Assembly: GCA_041397765.1 (NCBI GenBank)
Contig: JAWKWA010000021.1
Span: 8,450 to 72,449 of the forward strand
Reading direction: 5' to 3'
Length of the DNA stretch: 64,000 bases
Source: JAWKWA01 sp041397765
GTDB lineage: Bacteria; Pseudomonadota; Alphaproteobacteria; Rhizobiales; Hyphomicrobiaceae
The position numbers were made by a program, and so were the translations under genes. The notes beneath the pieces were generated by a model. It was not told the origin of the DNA. It saw nothing but the letters and a program-made list of their open reading frames with translations, and made no database searches. Positions 1 through 10,605 of this stretch are shown here, in pieces. Numbering within the stretch: the stretch's first letter is position 1; each line of letters opens with the position of its first letter.

Positions 1-1048
1 GCCGCAGCTCCGATTCCTTCTGTGCGACGCGGCCGAGCGAGACGCGCAAGCCCGAGATGACCGGCGATTGCAGGGCTTCAAGCGTCGCCGAGACGTCGGA
101 GCGCCGCCGCGTGATGTCGCGGATCTGCTCGGCACGGGCCTCGGCACTCGCCACGCGGTCGCGCGCGAAGATCAGCCGGGCATTGAGGTCGTGGAGCTGC
201 TGCTCGTTGACGAGGAGGCCAGGCGAGCCGATGAGACCGCTCGAGGCCTTGTACTGCTCGACCGCCCGCTCGGCGGCATTCATCCGCTCGCGCAGCTCGG
301 CGAGGCGGCTCTCCAAGGTTTCGCTCGTCTCGCGGATCGAGCTCGATGAGGCCGTCGCCTGATCGCGCAGATAGGAAGCGGCGATGGCATTGGCGATGGT
401 CGCGGCCTTGCCGGGATCGCGCGACAGCATCTCGACATTGATGACATAGGTGTTGCCGACGCGCTTGACGCGCAGATGCTTCTCCTTCAGCCGCGCGATG
501 GCGACGTCGTCGGGAGGGACGGCCGGAAAGATCTCGGGCTCGAAGCCCTCGAAGAGGGCGCCGAGGGCGTTGCGCAGCCGGGCGCGCATGCTGCCCTGGC
601 GCGGGATCATGAATTCGGGATCGCTCGCAAGGCCGGTCTCGCGCGCGACCGGCACCAGCACCGCGTCGGAATTGATGATCTCGACCTGGCTGTCGACCTG
701 CAGCGCATCGGCACCGATCGAGGATGAGCCGAGGCCGGGCGGAATGACCTCGCCGCCGGTGACGCGCTTGCCGCGCGGGTCGATGAGGATCTGGGCGGTC
801 GCCAGATATTGCGGTGTCGCCAGCATCAGGAACATGAGGCCGGCGAAGAGGGACAGGCAGGTGATCGCCGCGATGAGCCGCTTCTGCATGGCGAAGGCCG
901 ACATCAGCATGCGCAGCTCCGTGCCGATGTCGACGGGCTGGGGCGCCATCTGCCGGCGCATGTGCAAGGCCGATGCATGACCCGTGAAGGGGCGTGGCGC
1001 GGCCTCGCGCTCGCCCCTGCCGGTCCATCCGCTGCCACGCTGCAGCAT
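1..1048 (-). CDS. Exopolysaccharide chain-length/export protein, Wzz/GumC/ExoP type (3' end outside window)
   Basis: Inner-membrane polysaccharide co-polymerase that would set chain length or export of an exopolysaccharide. The start is well placed: ATG at 1048 has AAGGAG nine bases upstream. About 349 codons are visible and the frame runs off the left edge without a stop. A basic cytoplasmic N-terminus of about 55 residues leads to a membrane segment (about 56-75, LIAAITCLSLFAGLMFLMLA). The Wzz-type motif follows (YLATAQILIDPRGKRV), then a long periplasmic region that becomes helical and coiled-coil rich (SIRETSETLESRLAELRERM). The C-terminal part, where a BY-kinase domain would lie in ExoP-type proteins, is not visible, so Wzz-only and fused kinase forms cannot be told apart. 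It heads the minus-strand polysaccharide genes. Confidence 0.85.
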   Translation of the reverse strand, partial: MLQRGSGWTGRGEREAAPRPFTGHASALHMRRQMAPQPVDIGTELRMLMSAFAMQKRLIAAITCLSLFAGLMFLMLATPQYLATAQILIDPRGKRVTGGEVIPPGLGSSSIGADALQVDSQVEIINSDAVLVPVARETGLASDPEFMIPRQGSMRARLRNALGALFEGFEPEIFPAVPPDDVAIARLKEKHLRVKRVGNTYVINVEMLSRDPGKAATIANAIAASYLRDQATASSSSIRETSETLESRLAELRERMNAAERAVEQYKASSGLIGSPGLLVNEQQLHDLNARLIFARDRVASAEARAEQIRDITRRRSDVSATLEALQSPVISGLRVSLGRVAQKESELR

Positions 1049-1202
1049 TGCGCCGTTCTCCTTCTTGGACCCGTCCGCGGGCCGGCCCCCATGCGCAGGT
1101 TCCCGACCCGCTTGGCGAGTCATTCAGCAAGTTTCGTGCCTTGCCGGAACGACAGTCCGGGCCGCGCCCCGCTGTGCGATCCGGCGGCGGCCGGGCCTCG
1201 TC

Positions 1203-2351
1203 TCAGGCGACAGGCGCGGCAGGTCCGAGCGGCCGGCGCCACCGGATCTGACGCAGCAGGCGGCGAAGCCGCGGATGGCGCCTCAGCCTCACCTTGAGCC
1301 GCCAGACGAGCGCTGAGGCCCGCCCACGCAGGGAGAGGGGCTGCATCCATTCATGGACGGCACTCGTCCCGGAAGCGAACAGCGCCTTGTAGGGCTCGTC
1401 GCCGACCGTCAGATCGAAGGCCTCGAAACCGGAGCGCTCGGCCCATCCGAGCGCATCCTCGACGAGCAGCAGGCCCGGCGAGGCACGGTCGCACATGCCC
1501 TGGCCGAAAGCCGACAGCACCATGTGGTAGACGCGATCGTGCACGATGCCGCAGGCCGCGGCAACGATCGCGCCATCGACCTTCAGTGCGATCATGGACA
1601 TGCAGCTCGAGCCGGCGGAGCCCGCGACGGCCGTCCGATAGAAGTCGTGCCAGACCGGGTCGGCAAGAATATCGTCGCGGCCGAGAATGCCGAAGCGGCG
1701 ACGCCGCGCGGCGACCAGCCAGTCGAAGATCACGAGGGCCTCCGCATCGCCCGACACGGCGAGGAAGGTCAAGGGGCCGCGCTCGGCAAGATGACGGCGC
1801 TTGCGGCGGAACTCCTTCAGATGGGCGGCTCCGAGCGCGCGATGCCAGGCTTCGCGCCAGCCGGGACCAAGATGCACCAGATGGGAGCGGAAGGGGTGCG
1901 GCTCGAGGCCCGGCAGCCGGGCGAGCGGATTGGGCTGGCCCGCGACCTCCGAGACGATCTTTTCCAGATGGATGCGGTCGGCGCCCGGCACGGCGCGGCC
2001 GATCGCCGCGAGAATCCGGGCGAGATCGCAGGGGCTCGGATGGACATCGCGGGCGATGACGGGCGCGGCGTAATCGCCGACCCGCAGGTCGGCGAAGCTG
2101 ATGATGCGCTCGCCCGCTTTCCCATGCAGGCAGAGCGGCAGCGCCATGACCGGCCGCCCGGACGACAGCTCGTGGACGATCGCGATGAGCGGCTCGGCGC
2201 GCTTGTGGCGGCTCGTCACCTCGTACCAGGCGGCGAGCCAATCGGGACGCTGGAAGGCGGTCATCGCGGCCGAGCGCGACAGCTCCTGCCAGTCGCGGAG
2301 GGCCGCCGCGGGGTCGCGGTGGAGCGCAAGGCGGAAGGGACCGAGGCTCAA
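1203..2351 (-). CDS. GNAT-fold acetyltransferase, FemAB/CelD (BioF2-like) family
   Basis: A 382-residue protein resembling the CelD/BcsL-type GNAT acetyltransferases of exopolysaccharide loci, which are thought to acylate sugar or polysaccharide precursors in the cytoplasm. Supporting motifs are FQRPDWLAAWYE near the N-terminus (about 34-45), the basic stretch LKEFRRKRRHL (about 178-188) and the C-terminal GNAT half with FDLTVGDEPYKALFA (about 318-332). The likely start is TTG at 2351. AGGA lies six bases upstream, and the TTG overlaps the TGA stop of the upstream glycosyltransferase gene (TTGA), which implies translational coupling. An alternative ATG start lies 29 codons in. The basic C-terminus (RRHPRLRRLLRQIRWRR) is unusual. 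The substrate cannot be read from sequence. Confidence 0.8.
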   Translation of the reverse strand: MSLGPFRLALHRDPAAALRDWQELSRSAAMTAFQRPDWLAAWYEVTSRHKRAEPLIAIVHELSSGRPVMALPLCLHGKAGERIISFADLRVGDYAAPVIARDVHPSPCDLARILAAIGRAVPGADRIHLEKIVSEVAGQPNPLARLPGLEPHPFRSHLVHLGPGWREAWHRALGAAHLKEFRRKRRHLAERGPLTFLAVSGDAEALVIFDWLVAARRRRFGILGRDDILADPVWHDFYRTAVAGSAGSSCMSMIALKVDGAIVAAACGIVHDRVYHMVLSAFGQGMCDRASPGLLLVEDALGWAERSGFEAFDLTVGDEPYKALFASGTSAVHEWMQPLSLRGRASALVWRLKVRLRRHPRLRRLLRQIRWRRPLGPAAPVA

Positions 2352-4543
2352 GCGACATCCTGTCTGGGTGTGGTGGCGGGACGCGCGGAAGGCGTTGGCT
2401 GGCGGTCGGGCAGGCGGCGGCGCGCAGGCGGGGCCTCGGCCGGCTGGACAGCCGGCCCCGTCAGCCGCAAGGGGCCGGACGGCTCCTCGGCACCTTCAGA
2501 GGGCAAGCCGGTCTCGTCATCGCCAGAGGCGGCGGAAGGGGGCCGAAGCCCGCCGCCGAGGGCCTCTGCCACCTCGCTCTCATAGAGCTCGATCTGGGTC
2601 GCGGCATTGAGCCGGCGGTAGAGCTCGGGCGCGGCGCGGGCGATCGCCGCACGATAGACCGCGTTGCGGCGATGCAATTCGACGATCGCCGTGCCGATGG
2701 CGGTGATGTCGTTGGGGTCGACACCGATCCCCACGGAGAGACCGTCGAGATAGCCGTCGATGCCGGTCCGCAGCGAATAGAGAATCGGCACTCCCGCGAA
2801 CAGGGCCTCCGCATAGACCATGCCGAAGGTCTCATTGCGGCTCGGCATCAGGAGAGCCTGATAGCCTGGCAGCTCCGCCAGGAAATCCGCATTCGCGACC
2901 TTGCCGCGCAGCCGCACGCGATCACCGAGGCCGTGGCGAGCGATGAGGCTCTCGACATAGGCGACCGAGGCCGGCCGCCCCGAGCCGAACACGTCGAGCG
3001 TCACGCCGGGCATGTCGCCGGCGACCTCGCTGAAGGCCTTGACGAGCCGGTCGAGGCCCTTCTTGCGCCAGATGTCGAAATTGGCGGCGGCGACGAAGGC
3101 CGCGCGCGGCTCGACGATCGGGATCACGGCGCGGGCATTGGCGACGATGTTGGGAAGCGGACGCGCCTTCCCGGCGACGGCGGGATCGAGCGCCTCGATC
3201 TGCGGACGATACCAGGCCGAGACGTAGTAGATGCGCCGCGCCGTCGCGACGATCTCGCGCAGGAGCGGGCGATAGGTCGGCTTGAAGCGGATGATCTTGC
3301 TCTCGGTCTCGCCGCGCACCGAGACGAAATGCGGGATGGCGAGCTCGCGTGCGAGGCTGCGGCCGGCCAGGCCGTCGAAGGCGAGGCGATGCGAATGGAC
3401 GAGATCGGGCCTCAGGCCCTCGCGCTCGAGCACGGCACGGATCCGCCGCGCGACCAGCCAGAACCAGAACCGCAGGCCGACGCCGAGCGGCAGGCCGAAA
3501 TGGGCGAAGGCGAAGAGACGCTGGCCGGCGGGAGCCGGGCACTCGCGCAGATGGAGCTTGCGGGGATCGATCTGCCGGTCGAGCGAGAAGACGACGTGAT
3601 CCATGCTGGTCAATTCGTCGACGAGGCGCTTCACCGCCACCGTCGTCGGCGCGCGAAGTGGATCGGGATAGTCGCCCGTGATGTGGAGGACGAGCGGACG
3701 GGTGAGCGGGGTGGCGGCCGCCATCGCTGCCGGCACCACGGCCGAGGGAGCGGCGTGACGGGGTCTGGCGCTCCATTGCCGCCGCCGCCCGCCGAGCCTG
3801 GCGATCACCTCCCGCGCAAAGAGTGCCAGCAGCGGCCAGACGCCGAAGACGTAGCGCCGCCACAGCCGGCGCGGCTCGGTCGCGAGCCGATGCAGCCATT
3901 CGAGGCCGAGACCGCGGACCAGCCTCGGCGCGCGGGTCTTGTGGCCGGTCAGGAACTCCAGCGAGGCGCCGATGCACAACGCCGTACCGCTGGCGCGCGG
4001 ATCTGCGGCGATGGCGGCAGCGAGGCGCTCGGACTGCGGAGAGCCGACGGCGAGGAAGAGGAACCGGGCCGTCGAGGTGGCTGCAAAGTCGATGGCCGCC
4101 GCGAAGGCGGCCGGATCGTCGACGAAACCCATCGGCGGCACATGGCCGGTGACGACGAGCTCGGGCCGGTCACGCCGCAGCGCATCGAGCACCGTCTCGT
4201 CCGCTCCGACGACGGCGATGCCGTCGCCCGGCTCCAGCATGTCGGCGAAGATGCGGGCGGTGAGGTCGGCGCCCGCCAGATGCGGCAGGTGGAGCCCGAG
4301 GAGCCGGGCCAGCATGCGAATGGGCCGGCTGTCGCACAGGCTGATCCACGCCCCTTCGTAGGCCGGCACGAGATCGGCTCGCCGTCTCAGGCGAACCACA
4401 TGATCGACATTGGGCGTGACGATGTAGCGGAAGTGATCACCGGGACGGCGCGCGCGCAGAGCCGCGACCACGCTCGCTTCATCCGCCAGATCGAACGGTG
4501 CGCCGAGAAAGCGCACCGATCCCTGCTCAGCCAGAGACCCCAT
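2348..4543 (-). CDS. Fused glycosyltransferase: WecG/TagA (GT26) domain + GT4 domain
   Basis: A 731-residue two-domain enzyme. Residues 1-250 are WecG/TagA/CpsF type: TPNVDHVV (43-50), VGSPQSERLA (166-175) and the RAPRLVRGLGLEWLHRL signature (about 205-221). This family moves N-acetylmannosaminuronate or a similar sugar to a lipid-linked acceptor. After a linker (about 255-280), residues 285-690 form a GT-B fold GT4 enzyme with ETFGMVYAEALFAGVP, the E-x7-E motif. I chose ATG 4543 because GGAGG lies five bases upstream; the frame is open further upstream to ATG 4573 and TTG 4606. The fusion predicts two consecutive sugar additions at the inner leaflet. The C-terminal 60 residues are proline/alanine-rich and low in complexity. 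The stop overlaps the acetyltransferase start. Confidence 0.85.
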   Translation of the reverse strand: MGSLAEQGSVRFLGAPFDLADEASVVAALRARRPGDHFRYIVTPNVDHVVRLRRRADLVPAYEGAWISLCDSRPIRMLARLLGLHLPHLAGADLTARIFADMLEPGDGIAVVGADETVLDALRRDRPELVVTGHVPPMGFVDDPAAFAAAIDFAATSTARFLFLAVGSPQSERLAAAIAADPRASGTALCIGASLEFLTGHKTRAPRLVRGLGLEWLHRLATEPRRLWRRYVFGVWPLLALFAREVIARLGGRRRQWSARPRHAAPSAVVPAAMAAATPLTRPLVLHITGDYPDPLRAPTTVAVKRLVDELTSMDHVVFSLDRQIDPRKLHLRECPAPAGQRLFAFAHFGLPLGVGLRFWFWLVARRIRAVLEREGLRPDLVHSHRLAFDGLAGRSLARELAIPHFVSVRGETESKIIRFKPTYRPLLREIVATARRIYYVSAWYRPQIEALDPAVAGKARPLPNIVANARAVIPIVEPRAAFVAAANFDIWRKKGLDRLVKAFSEVAGDMPGVTLDVFGSGRPASVAYVESLIARHGLGDRVRLRGKVANADFLAELPGYQALLMPSRNETFGMVYAEALFAGVPILYSLRTGIDGYLDGLSVGIGVDPNDITAIGTAIVELHRRNAVYRAAIARAAPELYRRLNAATQIELYESEVAEALGGGLRPPSAASGDDETGLPSEGAEEPSGPLRLTGPAVQPAEAPPARRRLPDRQPTPSARPATTPRQDVA

Positions 4544-4897
4544 CCCTACCTCCAGTCTCCGGTCTTTCGTCATAGGACTTGTTCTGCCGCCGGAAGAGCT
4601 GCTCAACGCCGCTCCGGCAACGCAAGAAGCAGGCCATCGCGCGCACCCGGGGCCGGGGCGGCCTCAGGCGCTGACGGGGCCGGACCGGCACGATCGGGCT
4701 CGCGGGAGAGAGGTGTTTACTGTAGGTTCAGGGCGGCCGCGCGGCGGACGGATCGATATGCGAGGATGAGCCATCCGGTCGCGTCCCCGGGCCGACCCAT
4801 TCGGACAATCGCCCGACCTCGCGCCTCACCCCATCCGGCCGACAGGTGGCGAGGATCGGCATCTGCCGCAGCGGGCGGCCCCGGCGACGAGCGCATC
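4544..4897. other. Divergent intergenic region between polysaccharide operons
   Basis: A 354-bp spacer between the minus-strand fusion glycosyltransferase gene and the plus-strand flippase gene, so promoters for both directions must lie here or overlap the coding ends. The first 30 bases beyond 4543 could encode an extended N-terminus of the glycosyltransferase. The rest is GC-rich, with one less GC-rich spot near 4710-4725 (gtgtttactgtaggttcag). I see no convincing -35/-10 pair, hairpin or small ORF with its own ribosome binding site. Confidence 0.4.
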
Positions 4898-6178
4898 ATG
4901 ACCAAACGCTTCGGCCAGTCCCTGTCGATCTCGCTCGTCGACCAGATGGTGCTGAGCGCGTTCAACCTCGCCAGCAATGCGGCGCTCATCGCGCTCGCGG
5001 GCGCCGCCGAGTTCGGCCGCTTCATCTTCGCGGCGACCGTCATCCTGCTCTTCACCTCGCTGCAGAACGCGCTCGTGACGACGCCGCTCGCCATCATGCT
5101 GCCGGGGCGGGGCGAAGCCGATGCCCTCGCCACGAAGCGGGCCATCACCTCGTTCGACGCCCTGTTCCGGATCGGCGCGGGCATCGCGACCGTGCTCATC
5201 TGCGCGATGTCGAGCCTCGAGCCCGTCTATCTGGCGCTCGCCTGCCTTGCGACCTTCACGACGCTCGCGCGCGAGACGAGGCGAGGCATCTGCTTTGCCA
5301 GCGAGCGCACGGCGGTGGCGCTCCGGATCGATACGCTCGCCGTTCTGTTCTCGAGCATGTTCGCCGTCCTTTTCTGGCACATGCTGCCGGCGGCCGATGC
5401 CGTGCTGCTTGCGATCGCCGCCGGCAATGTCGGGGCGATCACGCTTGCCGGGCGTGGCCTCGTGCCGGCCCATCTCGGCATCAGGTCGGTTCCGGCCGCC
5501 TATCGCGAAGTGTGGACGGCGACGCGGTGGAGCCTCTTCGGCGCCGCCTCGAGCGAGCTGCAGCACCGCTTCTACGTGTTCGCGCTCGAATTCTTCCGCG
5601 GCCTCGCCGAGCTCGGCACCGTGCAGGCCGGGCGCATGCTGCTCGGGCCGATGGCGGTCGTGGTCGGAGCGCTCGGGCGCGTCTCGCGTCCGACCATGGC
5701 GCGCCTGCTCGCCGAGGGCGACGTCGCGGGCGCGCGGCGGATCATGTGGATCGGGGTCGGCCTGACGCTCGGCGCGGGACTTGCCTATTGCCTCGCCATG
5801 CTCGTCGCCTGGCGGCTGATCGAGCCACTGATCTACAAGGGACGCTATCCAGGTATCGAGCTGCTGACCGTCGCATGGGCCATTTACACCCTCATCAGCG
5901 TGACCAAGGTGGCCATCTCGGCCTATGCGCTGGCGGCCTGCCGGCTGAAGGCGCTCGCCGTGCTCGGCATCAACGTGTCGGTCATCACCTCGGTGCTGCT
6001 GCTGGGGCTCGGCCTCGATGTGCCGCAGGTCTACCCGGTGCTCGCGATGATCGCCGGCGAGATCGTGGCGCTCGTCTGGGTGATCGCGCTCGTCAGGGGC
6101 ATCGACGCGGAGAGTATCGCGGGGCCCTCTCGCGCGGACGCGGTGGAGCGCGAGCATGACGTCACGCTCGCTTCCTAG
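4898..6178 (+). CDS. Polysaccharide flippase, Wzx/MATE-like membrane protein
   Basis: A 426-residue polytopic membrane protein with about 12 hydrophobic segments, matching lipid-linked oligosaccharide flippases (Wzx, MOP superfamily). These carry undecaprenyl-diphosphate-linked repeat units across the inner membrane. It opens SISLVDQMVLSAFNLASNAALIALAGAAEFGRF, which has the usual flippase pattern of a first helix followed by an A-x-x-x-FG-x-F segment; the middle (LGTVQAGRMLLGP) and paired C-terminal helices also fit. ATG 4898 gives the correct hydrophobic N-terminus, although its Shine-Dalgarno is weak. The open frame runs much further upstream antisense to the neighbouring gene, and I treat that as chance. 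Its last 23 bases overlap the ligase gene, so the two are probably co-translated. Confidence 0.8.
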   Translation: MTKRFGQSLSISLVDQMVLSAFNLASNAALIALAGAAEFGRFIFAATVILLFTSLQNALVTTPLAIMLPGRGEADALATKRAITSFDALFRIGAGIATVLICAMSSLEPVYLALACLATFTTLARETRRGICFASERTAVALRIDTLAVLFSSMFAVLFWHMLPAADAVLLAIAAGNVGAITLAGRGLVPAHLGIRSVPAAYREVWTATRWSLFGAASSELQHRFYVFALEFFRGLAELGTVQAGRMLLGPMAVVVGALGRVSRPTMARLLAEGDVAGARRIMWIGVGLTLGAGLAYCLAMLVAWRLIEPLIYKGRYPGIELLTVAWAIYTLISVTKVAISAYALAACRLKALAVLGINVSVITSVLLLGLGLDVPQVYPVLAMIAGEIVALVWVIALVRGIDAESIAGPSRADAVEREHDVTLAS

Positions 6179-7451
6179 GGCGGCGCCCGCTCTGCCCTCG
6201 ACAGCGGAGCTGCTGCTTTGGCTGTCGGCCTTTCTGCCGACACTGGCGATCGCCTATCCGCTGCTCGTCTGGCCGCTCATCGAGGGCAAGCCCGCGTCGG
6301 AGTTCGCCGACTTCATGCCGGCCTCCCCGAGTGCCGAGCCGAGCAGTCTCAACCGCCTGTACTTCCCGCCGCTCTTCCTCCTCGCGTCGGCCGCCTTCGT
6401 GCTCTGGCACCGCGCTCTGGGGGCGACGGTGTCGCGCCTGCCGCTCTGGCTCATGGGGCTGCTGCTCGGATGGGCCGGCATGACCGCCTTCTGGGGTCTC
6501 GAGCCCGGGCTCGTCACGCGACGGCTGATGCTGCAGATCACGGTGATCGCGCCGGTGCTGCTGCCGGTGCTGATCGCAAGGCGCCCGGAGGACGTGCTGC
6601 GACCGGCATTCTGGCTCGTCGTCCTCGTCACGCTCGTCAATACCTGGATGGTGCTGACCCATCCGCCGACCAAGCTCGGTCATGCCGGCATCTATCCGCA
6701 CAAGAACGTGCTCGGCGCGGTCATGGGCATCGACGTGGTGTTCGCGCTCTACATGGCGGCGACGGGTCGGGCGCTCGAGCGGCTGGCTGCAGCCTTCGTC
6801 CTCGTCGTCAGTCTCGGCATCCTCGTCGCCAGCAAGTCGAAGACCTCGATCGGCTTTGCGGTCATGGCGCCGGCGATCGGGCTAGGCATGGCGCTCGCGG
6901 CGCGGCTCGTGCGCATGTCGCCGGCGGTCGTGATGGCGGCCCTCGCCGGCGGCCTCGCTTTCGTCTACCAGCTCGGCGTCGCATCGCAGATCTGGGATTT
7001 CGAGACCGTCGCCGGCGCCATATTCGGCGATCCGACGCTGACGCGGCGCACCGACATCTGGGACTTCGCCATCAAGATGATCGGCGAGCGACCGGTGCTC
7101 GGCTGGGGATATGAGAGCTTCTGGGGCATCAGCTACGAGGCACCGAGCTATCGCGAGGCACCGGGCTTCGTCGCCAAGATGCCGCATGCGCACAACGCCT
7201 ATCTCGATGCCTGGCTGCAGACCGGCCTTCCCGGTCTCGTGCTGCTCGTCCTCCTGATCCTGGCGAGCCTCCATGCAGCCGGCCGGGTCGGTGGCCGGCC
7301 CTTCGCGCTCACCATCTTCGCGCTGACGGCGATGACCTACGCCATCGGCCATAATTGTTTCGAGAGCGAGTTCTTCCACGCCTACAACATCGTCTCGATG
7401 ATGTTCGTGCTGGCGATCGCGCTCAGCGTCAGATCCTGGAGCCCCCCATGA
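6156..7451 (+). CDS. O-antigen ligase / polymerase family membrane protein
   Basis: A 431-residue protein with roughly ten to twelve transmembrane helices and the Wzy_C/O-antigen-ligase signature. PHKNVLGAVMGID (about 185-197) matches the conserved H-KN-x-x-G region, and a large periplasmic loop before the last helices carries RPVLGWGYESFWG (about 310-322) and HAHNAYLDAWLQTGLPG (about 344-360). Such enzymes either polymerise repeat units or ligate glycan to an acceptor at the periplasmic face; sequence alone does not separate these. It starts inside the flippase gene and its TGA overlaps the ATG of the next glycosyltransferase gene (ATGA), indicating one plus-strand operon. Confidence 0.85.
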   Translation: MTSRSLPRAAPALPSTAELLLWLSAFLPTLAIAYPLLVWPLIEGKPASEFADFMPASPSAEPSSLNRLYFPPLFLLASAAFVLWHRALGATVSRLPLWLMGLLLGWAGMTAFWGLEPGLVTRRLMLQITVIAPVLLPVLIARRPEDVLRPAFWLVVLVTLVNTWMVLTHPPTKLGHAGIYPHKNVLGAVMGIDVVFALYMAATGRALERLAAAFVLVVSLGILVASKSKTSIGFAVMAPAIGLGMALAARLVRMSPAVVMAALAGGLAFVYQLGVASQIWDFETVAGAIFGDPTLTRRTDIWDFAIKMIGERPVLGWGYESFWGISYEAPSYREAPGFVAKMPHAHNAYLDAWLQTGLPGLVLLVLLILASLHAAGRVGGRPFALTIFALTAMTYAIGHNCFESEFFHAYNIVSMMFVLAIALSVRSWSPP

Positions 7452-8377
7452 CGCGCCTTCTCACCATCGCCATCGCAAGTGCCGGCCGGCCGAGCCTCGT
7501 GCGCACCCTAAACTCGCTCGATGAGATCGACAGGCCCGCCGATCTCGACATCCGCATCGTCGTCGCCGACGACGATCCGAACGGCGGCGCGCGGCGCCTC
7601 GTCGAGGCGATGCCGCCGATGCGAACGCCCGTGACGGTGACCGCGGTCGGATCGCGCAACATCGCGCGGGCGCGCAACGGCTGCCTGGAGGCCGCCTCCG
7701 GCGACTTCCTCGCCTTCGTCGACGACGACGAGTGGGTGGCGCGCGACTGGCTGATGCGCATGTTCGCAGCTCTTCGGGATTTCGACGCCGATTGCGTTTT
7801 CGGCCCCGTTCATCCGCAATATCCGGCGGGCACGCCGGACTGGCTGGTGGCTGCCAATCCGCTCTATGTCGAGTGGGGACATCGCGGCAAGCGTGTGGAG
7901 ATCGGGCGGACCGGCAACACGCTCGTCAAGCGCGCGCTCATCGAGCGGCATGCCTTGCGCTTCGATCCGAAGTTCGGCCAGACAGGGGGGAGCGATACCG
8001 ACTTCTTCCATCGGCTCGGCAAAACCGGGGCCATCATGGTCGTGACGGACGATGCCATGATCTACGAGGATGCGCCGCCCGAGCGGCTGAAGCCCACCTA
8101 TCTGCGCATGCTGGCGCTGCGCAAGGGCCAGTCCTATGCGCGGCACCGGCTCGCCGCGATCGCTTCGCCGGGCGGGCGGGCAGGTTTCGTCGCAGGCGCG
8201 CTGCTGAAGGCGGCGGCGGGCTATGCGATGACGGCCGCGCTGCGCCCGGTCGATCGTGCGCGCTCGCTCAAGATGCTGATGAAGGCGCGGCTCAACGCCG
8301 GCAAGCTGCGCGAGGTCGCGGGCCGGCCGATGCCGGCGGTCTATCGTGCCGTCGAGGACGTCCAGCGCCCCGCATAG
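7448..8377 (+). CDS. Glycosyltransferase family 2
   Basis: A 309-residue GT-A fold glycosyltransferase. The N-terminus (LLTIAIASAGRPSLVRTLNSL) and FLAFVDDDEWVARDWL, with the metal/nucleotide-binding D-x-D at residues 92-94, are standard for GT2. A C-terminal amphipathic or hydrophobic stretch (about 238-260) suggests membrane association. The ATG at 7448 overlaps the ligase stop by four bases (ATGA), so translation is likely coupled. It should add a sugar to the lipid-linked intermediate that the adjacent flippase and ligase handle. The last 37 bases overlap the 3' end of the convergent deacetylase gene. Confidence 0.88.
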   Translation: MTRLLTIAIASAGRPSLVRTLNSLDEIDRPADLDIRIVVADDDPNGGARRLVEAMPPMRTPVTVTAVGSRNIARARNGCLEAASGDFLAFVDDDEWVARDWLMRMFAALRDFDADCVFGPVHPQYPAGTPDWLVAANPLYVEWGHRGKRVEIGRTGNTLVKRALIERHALRFDPKFGQTGGSDTDFFHRLGKTGAIMVVTDDAMIYEDAPPERLKPTYLRMLALRKGQSYARHRLAAIASPGGRAGFVAGALLKAAAGYAMTAALRPVDRARSLKMLMKARLNAGKLREVAGRPMPAVYRAVEDVQRPA

Positions 8378-9086
8378 CGCCAGCGGCGCGCCCGGTCGCG
8401 CAGGGCCGAGCGGATGCGCAAGCCATGCCATGCCAGCGCGGCGATGTCCGGGCGCGGATCAAAGCCCGCCTTCACCGAGACGCGCGGAACGAGGCCGTCG
8501 TCAGCGACGGCGAGCCCGCCCGAGCTCGTCATCAACCGGGCAAAACCCGCAGCGCGCACCGCCGCGACCACCGGGCGGTCGAAGAGGCCGAACGGCGCCG
8601 ATGCGCTCGCGATCCCGGCTCCGGCGGCGGCGGCGATGCGTTCGCGCGCCTCGACGATCTCCCGATGGAGGTCGCGGCCCGCCACCTTCGTCCACGGCAC
8701 GTGCGCGGCACCATGACTGCCGATTGCAAAGCCGGCCGCGGCGAGATCGCGGAGATCCCCGATCGCCAGCGATCCCTCGGTGCCGATGCGGTCGGCGAGA
8801 ACGAAAAAGGTCGCCGGGCGGCCGTGTTGCAGCAGCAGCGGCGCGGCGATGCGGATATCGGAGATGTTGCCGTCGTCGAAGGTGAAGGCGAGACGAATGC
8901 CGAGCTCATGCTCGAGCTCGGCTGCGACCGCGAGCGTCTCGGCGAACACCGATGCGGCGAGCCAGTAGCGCCGCTCGCTGTCGGAAATTTGCCGCTCCGG
9001 CTCGCCGAGGCCGTGGAAGTTGAGGACGAGCCTGTCCGGCAGCAACGGCATCCGCACCCGTCCCCTGCTCTTCGCCGCTGCCGCGC

Positions 9087-9090
<4 letters not shown>
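8341..9090 (-). CDS. Polysaccharide deacetylase (NodB/CE4 family)
   Basis: A 249-residue CE4 deacetylase, expected to remove N-acetyl or N-formyl groups from a glycan or lipid-linked sugar. The NodB motifs are present: LAFTFDDGN with the catalytic/metal Asp pair at 72-73, and the metal-binding SHGAAH with H126 and H130. No signal peptide is evident, so it probably acts on a cytoplasmic lipid-linked precursor, as ArnD does at the inner membrane. The TTG start at 9090 overlaps the TGA of the aminotransferase gene (TTGA); an alternative ATG lies 13 codons further in, with AGGGG upstream. It is the last gene of the minus-strand operon that begins near 16.5 kb. Confidence 0.82.
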
Positions 9091-10484
<1,394 letters not shown>

Positions 10485-10605
10485 GGTGGCGTTCTTCTCA
10501 GCTCATCATCACGGCGGCCTCGGCCATCGGCAGTCTCCACGAAGGGGTGCGGTCGGCAACCCCTTTCACATCGTTCGTTCGCGCCGGCTCATGGTCCGGC
10601 CGGTC

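Noticed and set aside
2672..4897. Long plus-strand extension in front of the flippase
   Set aside because: It is antisense to the fusion glycosyltransferase and rich in Arg/Asp/Glu; the membrane protein begins at 4898.
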